Shown here piece by piece: positions 25,620-34,443 of a DNA stretch of 64,000 nt. Source of the DNA: an uncultured Porphyromonadaceae bacterium (GTDB lineage Bacteria > Bacteroidota > Bacteroidia > Bacteroidales > Muribaculaceae); contig CAMWXJ010000015.1 in the NCBI GenBank assembly GCA_947178215.1, positions 1-64,000 of the forward strand. The letters are read 5' to 3'. The notes below the pieces were generated by a model. That model was not told the DNA's origin. It made no database searches and worked only from the letters and a program-made list of their open reading frames with translations. Each line of letters begins with the position of its first letter. The stretch's first letter is position 1. A program made the position numbers and the translations under genes.

Positions 25620-27143
25620 TTAGGTGGTTAGCGGTAGGGTGATTATGAATTTGGTGCCGACGCCGGGTTCGCTCTCGACGGCTATCTGTCCGCCGAGCTG
25701 GCGCAGTATGCGCTGCACGTAGGCCAGGCCGAGGCCGAAGCCTTTCACGTCGTGGCGGTTGCCCGTCGACACGCGGTAAAATTTGTCGAATATCTTTTTC
25801 TGGTCCTCCTTGCGGATGCCGATGCCGTTGTCGGCGACGACGATTTGGAGGTGGTTGTTGTGGTTGATGTCGCGGGTCTTGACGGTGAGATGCAGCGGCT
25901 CGTCCTCGCGACGATACTTAACCGCATTGTCAAGGAGGTTGAAGATGACATTGGTGAAGTGCATCTCATCGACATGGATTATAGCGTCGGGGGCGTCAAG
26001 CGACGCCGATATTGTGCCGCCGTACTTCTCGACTTTGAGCTTGAATGTGTGCACCACGTTGTCGATTATGGCGTTGGCGTCAACGTCGGTAAGTTTGAGT
26101 GTTGCGCCCTGGCGCTCGAACATCGACATCTGGAGTACCTTTTCGACCTGGAAGCGCAGACGCCTGGTCTCGTCGTTTATAACGCCGGAGATGTGCGACA
26201 GCATTTTGGGCGACTTCATCACCGCGCCGTCGTTGAGCATCTGTGCGGCGAGCGAGATAGTCGAGATAGGCGTCTTAAACTCATGGGTCATGTTGTTGAT
26301 GAAGTCGTTTTTCATCTCCGTGAGCTTTTTCTGACGGAAGCTCAGGGCTATGGTGTAGATGAAGGTCACGAGCAGGATGAAGGTGAACACAAATGTCGGA
26401 ATCATGAACTTGACCGACGAGAATATGTAGTCGCGCATGGTGGGGAAGTAGACTTTCAGGTAATTCATGCGCGAAGGGGAGTCGGAAGGAAAGAGCGTCT
26501 GCGCAAATGTGGCGGTGGTCTGCGCTTCGGCATTGGAGTAGCCTGCGGAGCGGAACACTGTCGCCCCCATGCGGTTTACGACGGCAAACTCTACCGGAAG
26601 CGTCAGGCCGTTGTTGGCAAGCTCTGTGCGGAGATATTGGGCTATGGTAGCCGAATCGGCACGTTCGGTTATGGGACGATTGCCGGCGTGGCTTATGATG
26701 TTGAGTATGACTTCGTTGAGTAGGCTGCGCTGGTAGATGTACTGCCCGCGTAGCTGTTCCTGCATCGACTTCTGGCTGTTTTTGATCGACAGGCCGGGCT
26801 GCTGTGGTTGAAGCGACGACAAGTTGCCTTTGAGGGTGATGTCGCCCTCGATGCCTTCGCCTGTGGTGAATGAATAGGTTATCGCGCCCACCGACGAGCC
26901 GTCGGGCGAGTAGCTCGGGAGGAGCTGCGAACGCACGTTCGAGACATCCTCTTCAAGGTAATATTTGGCCTCATCCTGTTCGAGAGCGGAAGCGACTGCA
27001 TAGAGGCTCCGCTTGACCCCCTCGGCGAACTGATCGTCGCGCATCTTCACCATGTTGTGCATATACGTTATCTGCATATACAGCAAGCCGGCAAATGTGA
27101 GGGCCATAATGATGGTAAGAAACCAGATGGTTGACTTTTTCAT
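25620..27143 (-). CDS. rprX: Sensor histidine kinase RprX
   Basis: A protein of 507 residues. The first membrane segment is at residues 7-24 and the second near 245-268 (FMIPTFVFTFILLVTFIYTI), enclosing a periplasmic sensor of about 220 residues. The HisKA box contains the phospho-acceptor His in MTHEFKTPIS. The ATPase domain shows NLLDNAVKYR (N box), VADNGIGI (G1) and GFGLGLAYVQ (G2). It should phosphorylate RprY. It is first gene of rprXY, with repeated TGTTAACA-type boxes in its upstream region. Confidence 0.92.
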   Translation of the reverse strand: MKKSTIWFLTIIMALTFAGLLYMQITYMHNMVKMRDDQFAEGVKRSLYAVASALEQDEAKYYLEEDVSNVRSQLLPSYSPDGSSVGAITYSFTTGEGIEGDITLKGNLSSLQPQQPGLSIKNSQKSMQEQLRGQYIYQRSLLNEVILNIISHAGNRPITERADSATIAQYLRTELANNGLTLPVEFAVVNRMGATVFRSAGYSNAEAQTTATFAQTLFPSDSPSRMNYLKVYFPTMRDYIFSSVKFMIPTFVFTFILLVTFIYTIALSFRQKKLTEMKNDFINNMTHEFKTPISTISLAAQMLNDGAVMKSPKMLSHISGVINDETRRLRFQVEKVLQMSMFERQGATLKLTDVDANAIIDNVVHTFKLKVEKYGGTISASLDAPDAIIHVDEMHFTNVIFNLLDNAVKYRREDEPLHLTVKTRDINHNNHLQIVVADNGIGIRKEDQKKIFDKFYRVSTGNRHDVKGFGLGLAYVQRILRQLGGQIAVESEPGVGTKFIITLPLTT

Positions 27144-27203
27144 CTAAGTGAGGCTATGTCGTAGAATAATATCATACGTGTTTATGAAAATTAATCTTTG
27201 TTA

Positions 27204-27296
27204 TGTTAACACGCACGGAGGTGTAAAGGTTGTGAAAAAATACATCAGCCAGGATAAATGTTAACATCGAGCGCAAATTTAACACTTAATTGTTAA
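27204..27296 (-). promoter_or_regulatory. TGTTAACA boxes upstream of rprXY
   Basis: Two identical 8-bp palindromes, TGTTAACA at 27204-27211 and 27259-27266, plus a split copy TTAACA-N6-TGTTAA at 27279-27296. The second overlaps the predicted transcription start and the third overlaps a -7 element, positions suited to autoregulation. That RprY is the binder is inference. Confidence 0.5.
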
Positions 27297-27309
27297 AAGT
27301 GCAAATTTA
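27274..27309 (-). promoter_or_regulatory. Tandem -7 elements, rprXY
   Basis: Two copies of TAAATTTG on the minus strand, 27281-27274 and 27309-27302, 28 bases apart. Leaders to ATG 27143 would be about 125 and 155 bases. The -33 regions are AT-rich and ambiguous. Confidence 0.5.
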
Positions 27310-27344
27310 TTCAGCCAATAGGAGTTAAATTGCTTGGAAAAGCG

Positions 27345-27381
27345 TTCAGGGCGCCTGTCAGCCATTGACAGGCGCCCTGAA
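27345..27381 (-). terminator. Terminator of nhaA
   Basis: A perfect 16-bp stem, TTCAGGGCGCCTGTCA with TGACAGGCGCCCTGAA, and a 5-base loop, 35 bases past the nhaA stop codon. It separates nhaA from rprXY. Confidence 0.85.
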
Positions 27382-27415
27382 TATGCGGGTTGCAAAAGTG
27401 AGTGTCAGCGGGGGG

Positions 27416-28837
27416 TTATTCCTCGTCGGCGTATTCGTCGACATCCACAGCATGCTTGGGCAGCGTGTGGTTGAGCATCATGTAGCCGAGTATGCCGCTG
27501 AGGAGCGAGCCGACCACGATACCAAGTTTGGCGTGATTGAGCAGGTCGGCGCCGTGGGCGCCCATGGCGCCGAACGACAGATTGGCGATGAAGAGACTTA
27601 CCGTGAATCCTATGCCACCGAGCATGGCTACGGATGCGAGCATGGCCCAGTTGCTGCGATAAGGCATCGGAGCGAGTTTGAGCTTGACAGTGAGCCACGA
27701 GAAGATAAAGATGCCTGCGAACTTGCCGACCACAAGGCCGAGGATAATGGCGAGTGACACACCCTCGATTACCGAAGCGGGGTCGAGGCCGAGCAGCAGT
27801 ATGCCCGCGTTGGCAAATGCGAAGAGCGGGATGATGATATAGTTGACGAGCGGATAGAGCGAGTCTTCGAGGTCTTGAAGAGGCGAGATAACCTTGTCCG
27901 ATGCGCTTTCAATCTCTTTGAGGCGGTTGAGACGCTCCTTGTCGAGGATGCTGCAACGCTGCGAGAGCTCGTCGTCTTCTTTCTCGTTAAATTCACCTAC
28001 TACGCGGCGAATCACCTTGATATATTTCATCGGGGGATAAACCGGTGTGGCGGGTATGCAGAACGCCACGAGTACGCCGGCGATAGTGGGGTGTATGCCC
28101 GAGTTGAGGAAGAAGAACCACACCACCATGCCTATGAGCAGATAGAAGAGCTTGCTCTTGACTTTGAGATAGGAGCCGAGGAGCAACACGCCGAGGAGTA
28201 TGGCCGCATAGAGCAGGAACATAAGCTCGAGGTGGGTTGAGTAGCATGTGGCGATGACGATGATGCCGCCTATGTCATCGGCAACTGCGAGCGTGGTGAG
28301 GAACACTTTGAGCGATAGTGGGCAGCGTGAGCCGAGCATGGCGAGCACGCCAATAGAGAAGGCAATATCGGTCGCCATTGGGATTGCGGCGCCCCCTACA
28401 TAGTCAGTGCCGCTTGCGAGCACGAAGAAGATGAGGACGGGGAAGAGCATACCGCCGCAAGCGCCCATAATCGGGAGCAGGGCTTTTTTGAACGACGAGA
28501 GCTCGCCTACGAGCATCTCGCGCTTGATCTCGAGGCCTACGGAGAAGAAGAATATTACCATGAGCGCGTCGTTGATAAATTCGAGCACGGTCATGGGTTC
28601 GCCTCCGTGGCTGAACACGTTGAAGTCGCCTACTTGAAGTCTTACCTGCTGGTTCCAGAAGTCGAAATAATACTGGTTGATGCCGGGGATATTGGCGATG
28701 ATGAGCGCAAGGATTGTCGCCAGGATAAGCAGGTTGCCTCCCGAGGCATGCCGTTTGATGGCTTGCGTGGCCGCATACATGATATGGTATCCGCGGTTGC
28801 CGTTAGACGGTGTCGGACACGACGCTTGATTGGCCAT
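27416..28837 (-). CDS. nhaA: Na+/H+ antiporter NhaA
   Basis: A protein of 473 residues with about 12 membrane segments. FINDALMVIFFFSVGLEIKRE is the NhaA signature. ATDIAFSIGVLAMLGSRCP and LAVADDIGGIIVIA carry the paired aspartates that bind sodium and protons. A soluble acidic insert (EFNEKEDDELSQ) sits in mid-protein. It exports Na+ in exchange for protons across the inner membrane. The gene is monocistronic between lepA and a strong terminator; no consensus promoter is evident in the 74 bases upstream. Confidence 0.95.
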   Translation of the reverse strand: MANQASCPTPSNGNRGYHIMYAATQAIKRHASGGNLLILATILALIIANIPGINQYYFDFWNQQVRLQVGDFNVFSHGGEPMTVLEFINDALMVIFFFSVGLEIKREMLVGELSSFKKALLPIMGACGGMLFPVLIFFVLASGTDYVGGAAIPMATDIAFSIGVLAMLGSRCPLSLKVFLTTLAVADDIGGIIVIATCYSTHLELMFLLYAAILLGVLLLGSYLKVKSKLFYLLIGMVVWFFFLNSGIHPTIAGVLVAFCIPATPVYPPMKYIKVIRRVVGEFNEKEDDELSQRCSILDKERLNRLKEIESASDKVISPLQDLEDSLYPLVNYIIIPLFAFANAGILLLGLDPASVIEGVSLAIILGLVVGKFAGIFIFSWLTVKLKLAPMPYRSNWAMLASVAMLGGIGFTVSLFIANLSFGAMGAHGADLLNHAKLGIVVGSLLSGILGYMMLNHTLPKHAVDVDEYADEE

Positions 28838-28911
28838 TGATTTAAGTGTTTTGTGATGAAACGTGAGTTAATTGCTTGGTAGGATAAGTGGAGAGAGGCG
28901 GAGGGTAGGCG

Positions 28912-30699
28912 TCAGTCGAGTTTGAGTACGGCGAGGAACGCTTTCTGAGGCACCTCCACCGAGCCTATCTGCTTCATTCTCTTCTTGCCTTTCTTTTGCT
29001 TTTCAAGAAGCTTGCGCTTACGCGATATGTCGCCGCCGTAACACTTGGCGGTAACATCCTTGCGCACCGCCTTGATAGTCTCGCGGGCTATGATTTTGGC
29101 GCCGATAGCGGCCTGTATGGCGATGTCGAATTGCTGGCGCGGGATAAGCTCTTTGAGCTTCTCGCACATGCGTCGGCCGAAAGTCACGGCGTTGTCGACA
29201 TGGGTGAGAGTCGACAGGGCATCGACGCTTTCGCCGTTGAGCAGGATGTCGAGTTTTATGAGCTTGCTCTCGCGGAAGTCGTGGAGGTGGTAGTCAAATG
29301 AAGCATAGCCTTTGGATATGCTTTTGAGCTTGTCGTAGAAGTCGATTACTATTTCTCCGAGCGGCATGTCGAATATCATCTCCATGCGGTTGCCGGAAAT
29401 ATATTCCTGCTTTACAAGCTCGCCGCGTTTGCCGAGACACAGAGTCATGATTGGACCGATGTAGTCGGCCGCGGTGATGACCGACGCACGAATGTAAGGC
29501 TCTTCGATGTGGTCGATGAGAGTGGGGTCGGGCAGTCCCGAGGGGTTGTGTACCTCGGTCATGTCGCCCTTCTTGTCGTAGACGCGATAGCTTACGTTGG
29601 GTACCGTGGTGATGACGTCCATGTCAAATTCACGGTCGAGGCGTTCCTGTACTATCTCCATGTGGAGCAGTCCGAGGAAGCCGCAGCGGAATCCGAAGCC
29701 GAGAGCCATCGATGATTCTGGCTGGAATGTGAGTGACGCGTCGTTGAGTTGCAGCTTTTCGAGCGACGAGCGCAGGTTCTCGAAGTCTTCCGTTTCGATA
29801 GGGTATACGCCGGCGAAAACCATAGGCTTCACCTCCTCGAATCCGTCAATGGCTTCGGCGCATGGTCGCTCCACATGGGTTATGGTGTCGCCGACGCGCA
29901 CCTCGCGCGATGTCTTGATGCCTGAGATTATATAGCCTACGTTGCCGGCCGACAGTTCCTGTCGTGGCGACATGTTGAGGCGGAGTATGCCTATCTCGTC
30001 GGCGTGGTATTCCTTGCCTGTGGAGACAAACTTCACGAAGTCGTCGGTGCGGATGCGGCCGTTGACAATCTTGAAGTAGGCTATGATGCCGCGGAACGGG
30101 TTGAATACCGAGTCGAAGATGAGAGCTTGGAGCGGTGCCTCCGGGTCGCCTTTGGGGGCCGGAACGCGTTCCACTATGGCACGGAGCACCTCTTCGATGC
30201 CCTCGCCGGTCTTGCCGCTGGCACGGAGTATATCCTCGCGCTTGCAGCCGATGAGGTCGATAATCTCGTCCTCCACCTCTTCGGGCTTGGCGCTGTCGAG
30301 GTCGATTTTGTTGATTACGGGCACAATTTCCAGGTCGTTGTCAATCGCCATGTAGAGATTGCTTATGGTCTGTGCCTGTACACCTTGCGAGGCATCGACG
30401 ATGAGGAGCGCTCCCTCGCATGCGGCGATGGAGCGGCTCACCTCGTATGAAAAGTCGACGTGTCCCGGAGTGTCGATTAGATTGAGCACATATTTTTCGC
30501 CGTCGAGCTCGTAGTCCATCTGAATGGCGTGGCTCTTGATAGTGATGCCGCGCTCGCGTTCGAGGTCCATGTCATCGAGTACCTGGGCCTGGAGGTCTTT
30601 GCCTCCTACGGTTTTGGTGTATTCGAGCAGGCGGTCGGCAAGAGTGCTTTTGCCGTGATCTATGTGGGCAATTATGCAGAAGTTGCGTATATTCTTCAT
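28912..30699 (-). CDS. lepA: Elongation factor 4 (LepA)
   Basis: 595 residues from ATG 30699 ([19 protein letters not shown]), the standard LepA length; a TTG at 30744 would lie upstream of the promoter element and is rejected. GTPase motifs are [17 protein letters not shown] and NKIDLDSA. The C-terminus carries the LepA-specific tail ([20 protein letters not shown]). It is a ribosome-binding GTPase acting in translation fidelity or ribosome assembly. The promoter lies directly upstream, with a leader of about 15 bases. Confidence 0.96.
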   Translation of the reverse strand: MKNIRNFCIIAHIDHGKSTLADRLLEYTKTVGGKDLQAQVLDDMDLERERGITIKSHAIQMDYELDGEKYVLNLIDTPGHVDFSYEVSRSIAACEGALLIVDASQGVQAQTISNLYMAIDNDLEIVPVINKIDLDSAKPEEVEDEIIDLIGCKREDILRASGKTGEGIEEVLRAIVERVPAPKGDPEAPLQALIFDSVFNPFRGIIAYFKIVNGRIRTDDFVKFVSTGKEYHADEIGILRLNMSPRQELSAGNVGYIISGIKTSREVRVGDTITHVERPCAEAIDGFEEVKPMVFAGVYPIETEDFENLRSSLEKLQLNDASLTFQPESSMALGFGFRCGFLGLLHMEIVQERLDREFDMDVITTVPNVSYRVYDKKGDMTEVHNPSGLPDPTLIDHIEEPYIRASVITAADYIGPIMTLCLGKRGELVKQEYISGNRMEMIFDMPLGEIVIDFYDKLKSISKGYASFDYHLHDFRESKLIKLDILLNGESVDALSTLTHVDNAVTFGRRMCEKLKELIPRQQFDIAIQAAIGAKIIARETIKAVRKDVTAKCYGGDISRKRKLLEKQKKGKKRMKQIGSVEVPQKAFLAVLKLD

Positions 30700-30717
30700 A
30701 TCATGTAAATATTGGTG

Positions 30718-30748
30718 CAAAGGTACACAATTTTTCCGACGCAATCAA
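30718..30748 (-). promoter_or_regulatory. Promoter of lepA
   Basis: TTG (30748-30746), exactly 20 bases, then TACCTTTG (30725-30718) on the minus strand. It supports the ATG at 30699. Confidence 0.7.
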
Positions 30749-30773
30749 CAGCACATCAACTCCGGGGTGTGGT

Positions 30774-33023
30774 TCAGGGTTTTACGAAACGGAATATGTA
30801 GGGTGTCTCGTCGGCTGAGATGCGGCGCGGCTTGATGCGGTCGCCGTCGCTCATCCAGTAGAAGTTGCCGCCGAGGCCGCCGTTGCGTATGGCGAAGGTG
30901 TCGGAGCCGTCGGGGTTGCGCTCAATGCGGTAGGTGTGCCAAGCGGCCTCGAACGGATTTGAGGTCTCGTTGGAGGTGAACGCTCCCAGCTCGTTGATGT
31001 AGCGGCGGTCTTTGGCGTTGATAATCTGGAAGCGGTCGCTCTCGGGGTTGAGGGCTATGCGCCAGAGCTGACGGTCGGGGTTGACGTCATCCTCGGCGGT
31101 CTGCCACACAGGGAAGCCGCCAGTCGAGCCGGCCTCGGGGTTGCCGAGATAGCGGCCCTGGGTGTCGGCTATGCGGTAAAGGCCGTTGTCGATAACCGGA
31201 GTGGGGAACACATCGGTTCGGTAGCTGTACTTGTTGCGGTATTCGGCAGTCATCTCGCCCACATGACCGCGGAGAAACGGCTCGGCATAGAGCGAGCCTA
31301 CCACCGGATTGGCGCTCTTGATAGTGCCTTCGAAGTTGCGGCTCTCCACAGCTCCGGCGCGACGGGTAAGGTCATCATAGGCCGTATAGGCATCGACAAA
31401 GGCCACGGTGTCGCCTTTGACGAGTGCGGCGTGCATGTCGATTACCTTGCTTCCGCGCTGACCGAGAAGCTTCATAACTTCGAGCCATGGACGTATCTCA
31501 GAGGTTAGGGGCATCGTGTCGGCAGTGGCGAGAAGTTCGTCGGCGGCACGCTCTACGCGCGCGAACTCATCTTTGAACGCCTTCTCTCCTTCGGGTGTGG
31601 CGCCGGCGCTGAGTGCGCCGCCGTAGGTGTCGATAAGCTCTTTAAGCTTCGGGCTCTCTTCGAGGCGACGGAGGCGGTGGGTATTTTCGCCGAGGTCGAT
31701 ATTGTAGGAGCAGAATGTGGTGAAAGCATCCTCGTGTCCCGGGGCTATTGCGGCGATTGCGCGCTGCCACGACTGCTGCGGGTCATATTTGACGGGGTTC
31801 CACAGATAGTCGGCGCCGTTGTAAATGCCTATCTTCGATGCTTCGGCGTACTCCATAGGGTTGAGTACAAAGCCCGAGGTCATTGTCGGTACTTCGGTGT
31901 CGTTGCCATAGACGGGACCCATGAGCAGATGGTCGATGCAATAGTCGTTGACAGGCCAGTTGAGCCATATAAACGGCTTGCGCGCAATCAGGGGTTCCAC
32001 CCACTCAACGTCGGCCACGTCGATCATGTCGACCACGCTGTTGCCGGTCCACATTATTCTGATATCCTTGTCGGCATCGGCGCCGAGGTCTTTGAGATAC
32101 GCGCCTTTGCCGGCCCAGAGCTTGTTGTATTCCGAGGGACACATTATGAGTGGTGTCACGTCGGAGTGCTTCTTTACAAAATTCTTGGTGAGATAGTTGA
32201 GATAGTCGGCTTGGAGCTTGGCGTCGTAGTTGCTGATGTCGTCGAAGAAAATAGCGAAAGAGCGGAAGCCCATGTCGTACATCTGTTCGAGCTTGTCGAC
32301 GGCCGCATTGCGGTCGGCCTGTGTGGCTATCGAGTTGCCGGGGTGCATGGCCCACACAATCCACACCTTGTTTTTTGCGGCTGCCTGGGCGAGCTCGCGC
32401 AGCTCGGCGGCCTTGTCGGCGGGGTAGGGCTCGCGCCAGCGCGCATGGTGAAACGGGTCATCTTTCGGGCCGTAAATATATGTGTCGAGTTTGTTGGCTC
32501 CGTAGAATTCAAACTGACGCAAGCGGTCGGTGTGGCTCCATGGATTGCCGTAGAAGCCCTCCACTACGCCGCGATTGTGGCTCGCAGGCCAGTCGATGAT
32601 TTCAACCTCGGTGAGTTCGCCGCCGGCTCCGGCAAGCAGTTGGAGTAGGGTTTGTACGCCGTAGAAGGTACCTTTGCCGTCGGCGCCGGCAATCACGATT
32701 TCTTTGGGAGTGACGGAGAGGTAATAGCCCTCGGCCTCTTTGGGTATGCGCGAGGCATACGCCTTCACGGCCTTGTCGCCGCGTTCGCCTATGACGAGTT
32801 TCGTAGTGCCGTTGGCAGGGAAGTTGCGGCGCAACAGCGCCATTGCGTCGGCGTCGGCGTCACGTTCGCCGTTAATTTTCAGACCCTGAGGGGTATTCAC
32901 TATTGCTGTACCCCACTTCACCTGCTGCGGTGTGGGGTTGACGTCAGCCTGTCGGGCGTCAACGCTTGCCGCGAAGGTCAGCGCGAGGGCGGCTGTGAGT
33001 AGGGGATATTTCATAGATTTCAT
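30774..33023 (-). CDS. Secreted GH84 beta-N-acetylglucosaminidase
   Basis: A protein of 749 residues with a signal peptide (residues 1-24). An N-terminal domain (EGYYLSVTPKEIVIAG, TFYGVQTLLQLL) precedes the GH84 barrel: RGVVEGFYGNPWSH, YIYGPKDDP, MHPGNSI and the catalytic pair Asp261-Asp262 in AIFFDDISNYD. MCPSEYNKLW, IMWTGNSVV and GPVYGNDT complete the resemblance to the Bacteroides thetaiotaomicron enzyme BtGH84. It cleaves terminal beta-GlcNAc by substrate-assisted catalysis. The last 140 residues (DTQGRYLGNPEAG, QLWRIALNP, FQIINAKDRRYI) look like a ricin-type beta-trefoil, a probable sugar-binding module. Mucin or host glycoprotein use is inferred. No SusC/SusD genes are adjacent. Confidence 0.93.
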   Translation of the reverse strand: MKSMKYPLLTAALALTFAASVDARQADVNPTPQQVKWGTAIVNTPQGLKINGERDADADAMALLRRNFPANGTTKLVIGERGDKAVKAYASRIPKEAEGYYLSVTPKEIVIAGADGKGTFYGVQTLLQLLAGAGGELTEVEIIDWPASHNRGVVEGFYGNPWSHTDRLRQFEFYGANKLDTYIYGPKDDPFHHARWREPYPADKAAELRELAQAAAKNKVWIVWAMHPGNSIATQADRNAAVDKLEQMYDMGFRSFAIFFDDISNYDAKLQADYLNYLTKNFVKKHSDVTPLIMCPSEYNKLWAGKGAYLKDLGADADKDIRIMWTGNSVVDMIDVADVEWVEPLIARKPFIWLNWPVNDYCIDHLLMGPVYGNDTEVPTMTSGFVLNPMEYAEASKIGIYNGADYLWNPVKYDPQQSWQRAIAAIAPGHEDAFTTFCSYNIDLGENTHRLRRLEESPKLKELIDTYGGALSAGATPEGEKAFKDEFARVERAADELLATADTMPLTSEIRPWLEVMKLLGQRGSKVIDMHAALVKGDTVAFVDAYTAYDDLTRRAGAVESRNFEGTIKSANPVVGSLYAEPFLRGHVGEMTAEYRNKYSYRTDVFPTPVIDNGLYRIADTQGRYLGNPEAGSTGGFPVWQTAEDDVNPDRQLWRIALNPESDRFQIINAKDRRYINELGAFTSNETSNPFEAAWHTYRIERNPDGSDTFAIRNGGLGGNFYWMSDGDRIKPRRISADETPYIFRFVKP

Positions 33024-33049
33024 TATTTGCCGGTATTAGAGTTAGCCGA

Positions 33050-33057
33050 CAAATTTA
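33050..33057 (-). promoter_or_regulatory. Promoter -7 element, GH84 gene
   Basis: TAAATTTG on the minus strand, about 25 bases before ATG 33023. No clear TTG at the expected -33 position. Confidence 0.5.
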
Positions 33058-33112
33058 CAAATAAATTGTAGATTTACGGCCACGCCGGTCGAAAATATCA
33101 GTCCATGAGTGA

Positions 33113-33133
33113 CAAAAAACGCCTGGTGAGGCG
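33113..33133 (-). terminator. Possible minus-strand terminator
   Basis: Read on the minus strand, CGCCT-CACC-AGGCG is followed directly by six T. The stem is only 5 bp. No minus-strand gene ends here; it could stop transcripts that run from SemiSWEET antisense through the muramidase gene. Confidence 0.4.
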
Positions 33134-33206
33134 CGAATTGCAGCTTTCTGTACCGGTTGAGGCTTTTTTATGCTTGACGGGCAGCGATGAGGCCCACTTG
33201 TCGCAT

Positions 33207-33214
33207 TAGATTTG
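33207..33214 (+). promoter_or_regulatory. Promoter -7 element, muramidase gene
   Basis: TAGATTTG matches TAnnTTTG and lies between the in-frame ATGs at 33187 and 33250, favouring 33250 as the start with a leader of about 32 bases. Confidence 0.5.
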
Positions 33215-33249
33215 CGGCTGATGACATTCATACCTTAAAAATCCTTACT

Positions 33250-33861
33250 ATGGCAGCAGACATTGACCTCTACATTCCGTTCGTTATCCGGTGGGAAACC
33301 GGTGTGTCGCTCCCCGGTGCGAGCAACGAAAATCTCTTTGACGCCGCTCGCCGTAGCCGAAATGCGTTTTCCGACAACGCTCTCGACCGCGGGGGCGCCA
33401 CCATGTGCGGAGTGACCCTCGCTACTTACCGCGCTTACTGCGGCGGCATAGGGCAGACGCAGCCCGCGGTAGCGGACCTGCGCGGGATAGCATATGCCGA
33501 CTGGCGCGCAATAGTCGCCACGATGTTCTGGGAACGTTGGCGTGCTTCCGATATAGCGAGCCAGGCTGTGGCCGAAGCGTTAGTCGACTGGTTATGGACC
33601 AGCGGCACGTCGGGCATAAAGATTCCGCAGCGGCTGCTGGGGGTGAAAGCCGATGGCATAGTCGGGCCGATGACACTCGCGGCTGTTGCGCGGCAGGAGC
33701 CGGCTGAACTGTTCGCTGCCTTACAGTCGCGCCGCGAAATCTATGTGCACAACATTGTGGCGTCGTCGCCGTCGCAGCGGGTGTGGCTCAACGGATGGCT
33801 CAATCGCATACGGGCGCTTACCGCTTGCCATGCCTCTTCTTTCGGTCGTTGTAGATCTTGA
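33250..33861 (+). CDS. GH108-type muramidase (endolysin-like)
   Basis: About 203 residues from ATG 33250. The N-terminal half fits glycoside hydrolase family 108: FVIRWETG with candidate catalytic Glu16, then DRGGATMCGVTLATY, the GG-x-T-x-x-G-(I/V)-T block of the family. The second half (IPQRLLGVKADGIVGPMTLAAV) matches the PG_binding_3 domain that normally follows it. There is no signal peptide or membrane segment, as in phage endolysins that need a holin. No other phage genes are near, so it may be a domesticated lysin. Its last 44 bases overlap the convergent SemiSWEET gene. Confidence 0.75.
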   Translation: MAADIDLYIPFVIRWETGVSLPGASNENLFDAARRSRNAFSDNALDRGGATMCGVTLATYRAYCGGIGQTQPAVADLRGIAYADWRAIVATMFWERWRASDIASQAVAEALVDWLWTSGTSGIKIPQRLLGVKADGIVGPMTLAAVARQEPAELFAALQSRREIYVHNIVASSPSQRVWLNGWLNRIRALTACHASSFGRCRS

Positions 33862-34093
33862 TGCCGAAGATGATGGCCGAGGCCAGCGTCGTGATAGAGT
33901 TGGTGAGCACGAGTGGGATGTTGCCCAGGAGCGCTCCCTGTATGACGAAAAACACACTTCCTGCTCCGAGCATAAGAAAAGTGGGCAACGCTATGCCGTC
34001 GGTCTCGCGTGTGCGTATAGTGTACCATGCCTGGGGCAGATAGCCCATGAGCATACATACGGTGGCGGCATAGCCTATAATGTCGGCAATCAT
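33818..34093 (-). CDS. SemiSWEET-type sugar transporter
   Basis: A protein of 91 residues with three membrane segments. GYLPQAWYTIRTR carries the PQ motif (Pro20-Gln21) at the end of the first helix; the second and third helices are FLMLGAGSVFFVIQGALLG and PLVLTNSITTLASAIIFGIK. The triple-helix bundle dimerises to carry small sugars across the inner membrane. The lysine/arginine tail (NDRKKRHGKR) is encoded within the overlap with the muramidase gene. The substrate is unknown. A leader of about 170 bases precedes it. Confidence 0.88.
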   Translation of the reverse strand: MIADIIGYAATVCMLMGYLPQAWYTIRTRETDGIALPTFLMLGAGSVFFVIQGALLGNIPLVLTNSITTLASAIIFGIKIYNDRKKRHGKR

Positions 34094-34270
34094 AGTAGTC
34101 AGATTTTAGAACCGATAAATGCTGCGGTCAGGACTATGTAGAAAGGCGCGGTAGTATAACCTCGCTACTTCCGACATGTGTTTTTTTCATTTCTGAAAAT
34201 GACAAGAGGTGTTGTCTATCGGTTATATTGTTAAACTTTCGTCATGCGGATTACCCGCACGGATCTGCGA
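34094..34270 (-). promoter_or_regulatory. Long leader of the SemiSWEET mRNA
   Basis: About 170 bases of untranslated RNA between the promoter and ATG 34093. On the minus strand it contains TGCGG-GTAAT-CCGCA near the 5' end and GACAA-CACCTC-TTGTC in the middle, and CCGATA near 34220 can pair with TATCGG near 34110. I do not recognise a known riboswitch class. Confidence 0.35.
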
Positions 34271-34301
34271 CAAAGGTAACAAAAACGCCTCGACCATGCA
34301 A
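34271..34301 (-). promoter_or_regulatory. Promoter of the SemiSWEET gene
   Basis: TTG (34301-34299), exactly 20 bases, then TACCTTTG (34278-34271) on the minus strand. Confidence 0.65.
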
Positions 34302-34357
34302 GAACAATGCGATAAACTGTTTTTGCTGTGTGCATGGCAGCAAGATTAAGAATTGCC

Positions 34358-34392
34358 TTGACCGTATTATCCACGGAGATTTTGTATCTTTG
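34358..34392 (+). promoter_or_regulatory. Promoter of the radical SAM gene
   Basis: TTG (34358-34360), 24 bases, then TATCTTTG (34385-34392). The spacing is at the long end. Leader to ATG 34444 about 48 bases. Confidence 0.55.
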
Positions 34393-34443
34393 TAGCCTAG
34401 ACAAAGGTCAAGAATAATCATTACTCATTTTCAAAATCAGATT

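Larger units (their letters stand above)
34094..34443. other. Divergent spacer, SemiSWEET / radical SAM gene
   Basis: A gene-free stretch of 350 bases holding the SemiSWEET leader and promoter (left) and the radical SAM promoter (right). No tRNA-like fold or ORF was found. Confidence 0.8.

Noticed and set aside
30700-30744. Earlier TTG start for LepA
   Set aside because: The codons cover the lepA promoter, and the LepA family starts at MKNIRNF.
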